Below, piece after piece: positions 6,011 through 6,336 of a DNA stretch of 6,336 bases. The notes under the pieces were generated by a model. The model saw nothing but the letters and a program-made list of their open reading frames with translations, did no database searches and had not been told where the DNA came from. Every line of letters starts with the position of its first letter. Within the stretch, counting starts at the first letter, position 1. A program made the translations under genes and the position numbers. Source of the stretch: Flavobacteriales bacterium (GTDB lineage: Bacteria; Bacteroidota; Bacteroidia; Flavobacteriales; Flavobacteriaceae); NCBI GenBank assembly GCA_027031025.1, contig JALVEJ010000322.1, positions 1-6,336 of the forward strand, given 5' to 3'.

Positions 6011-6336
6011 TCCGTTGTATATTAATTGATGACGAAGCCAAAGCGCTTAAAATGCTTCAAAAGAAAATAGAAAAAAAATTTCCGCAACTGGAAATTTTAG
6101 AAACATTTCAAGATCCGGAAAAAGCCGTTGAAGCCATAAAAAACTTACAACCGGATTTGGTTTTTCTAGACATTGCCATGCCCAATATGAGCGGGTTTGA
6201 TGTCCTGTCACAATTTGACGAACCGGATTTTGAAGTAATTTTTGTCACGGCTTATGACAATTATGCCATTCAAGCCATCAGGCATGCAGCTATCGGATAT
6301 ATTGTCAAACCAATTGATGACGAGGCACTTACGGAA
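6007..6336 (+). CDS. Response regulator receiver, likely LytTR family (partial, runs off the window)
   Basis: The first 110 residues of a response regulator; the 3' part lies beyond the right edge. The receiver domain is intact as far as it goes: acidic pocket Asp8-Asp9, phospho-acceptor Asp55 in VFLDIAMPNMSGFDVL, Thr81 in FVTAYDNYAIQAI, and the Lys101-Pro102 pair in GYIVKPI. The TAYDNYAIQA...GYIVKPI wording is typical of LytR/AlgR-type regulators, so a C-terminal LytTR DNA-binding domain is expected, but it is not in the window. The ATG overlaps the kinase stop by four bases (ATGA), so translation is probably coupled. The natural partner is the kinase just upstream, a standard pairing of LytS-type kinases with LytTR regulators. 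Confidence 0.93.
   Translation, partial: MIRCILIDDEAKALKMLQKKIEKKFPQLEILETFQDPEKAVEAIKNLQPDLVFLDIAMPNMSGFDVLSQFDEPDFEVIFVTAYDNYAIQAIRHAAIGYIVKPIDDEALTE

Overview
The window looks like chromosomal DNA of a low-GC member of the Bacteroidota, most likely a flavobacterium or close relative. The sequence evidence is the AT-rich composition, start codons without clear Shine-Dalgarno sites, TAnnTTTG-type -7 promoter elements, a tRNA gene without an encoded CCA end, and a periplasmic-propeller/Y_Y_Y sensor kinase of the type common in this phylum. The species cannot be named from the sequence alone.

Layout, left to right. (1) Positions 91-238 hold a compact transcription unit: a TAnnTTTG promoter element, a tRNA-Leu with anticodon UAG, and a strong hairpin terminator. 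(2) A gene-poor stretch of about 380 bases follows, with several small palindromes, 8-bp tandem repeats and a GC-rich palindromic repeat. (3) A LysE/RhtB-type exporter is best started at 621; an upstream in-frame ATG at 492 would add translated repeat DNA. (4) An RseP-type site-2 protease on the minus strand (1432-2778) converges on the exporter and has its own promoter. (5) A 394-bp divergent intergenic region contains another imperfect palindrome and short direct repeats. (6) A 945-residue sensor histidine kinase (3173-6010) has a signal peptide, propeller-type repeats, a Y_Y_Y domain, one membrane span and a LytS-type kinase core. Its stop overlaps the start of a response regulator that runs off the right edge.

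The kinase and regulator form a two-component pair: a periplasmic or envelope signal would be read by the propeller/Y_Y_Y part, with phosphotransfer from His748 to Asp55 of the regulator. RseP is a membrane protease of envelope-stress or regulated intramembrane proteolysis pathways. The exporter moves small molecules, possibly amino acids, out of the cell. Nothing in the sequence ties these three units into one pathway. I saw no insertion-sequence transposase, CRISPR array, prophage gene or clearly new system. The points most worth a second look are the intergenic palindromic repeats and the repeated motifs upstream of the kinase.
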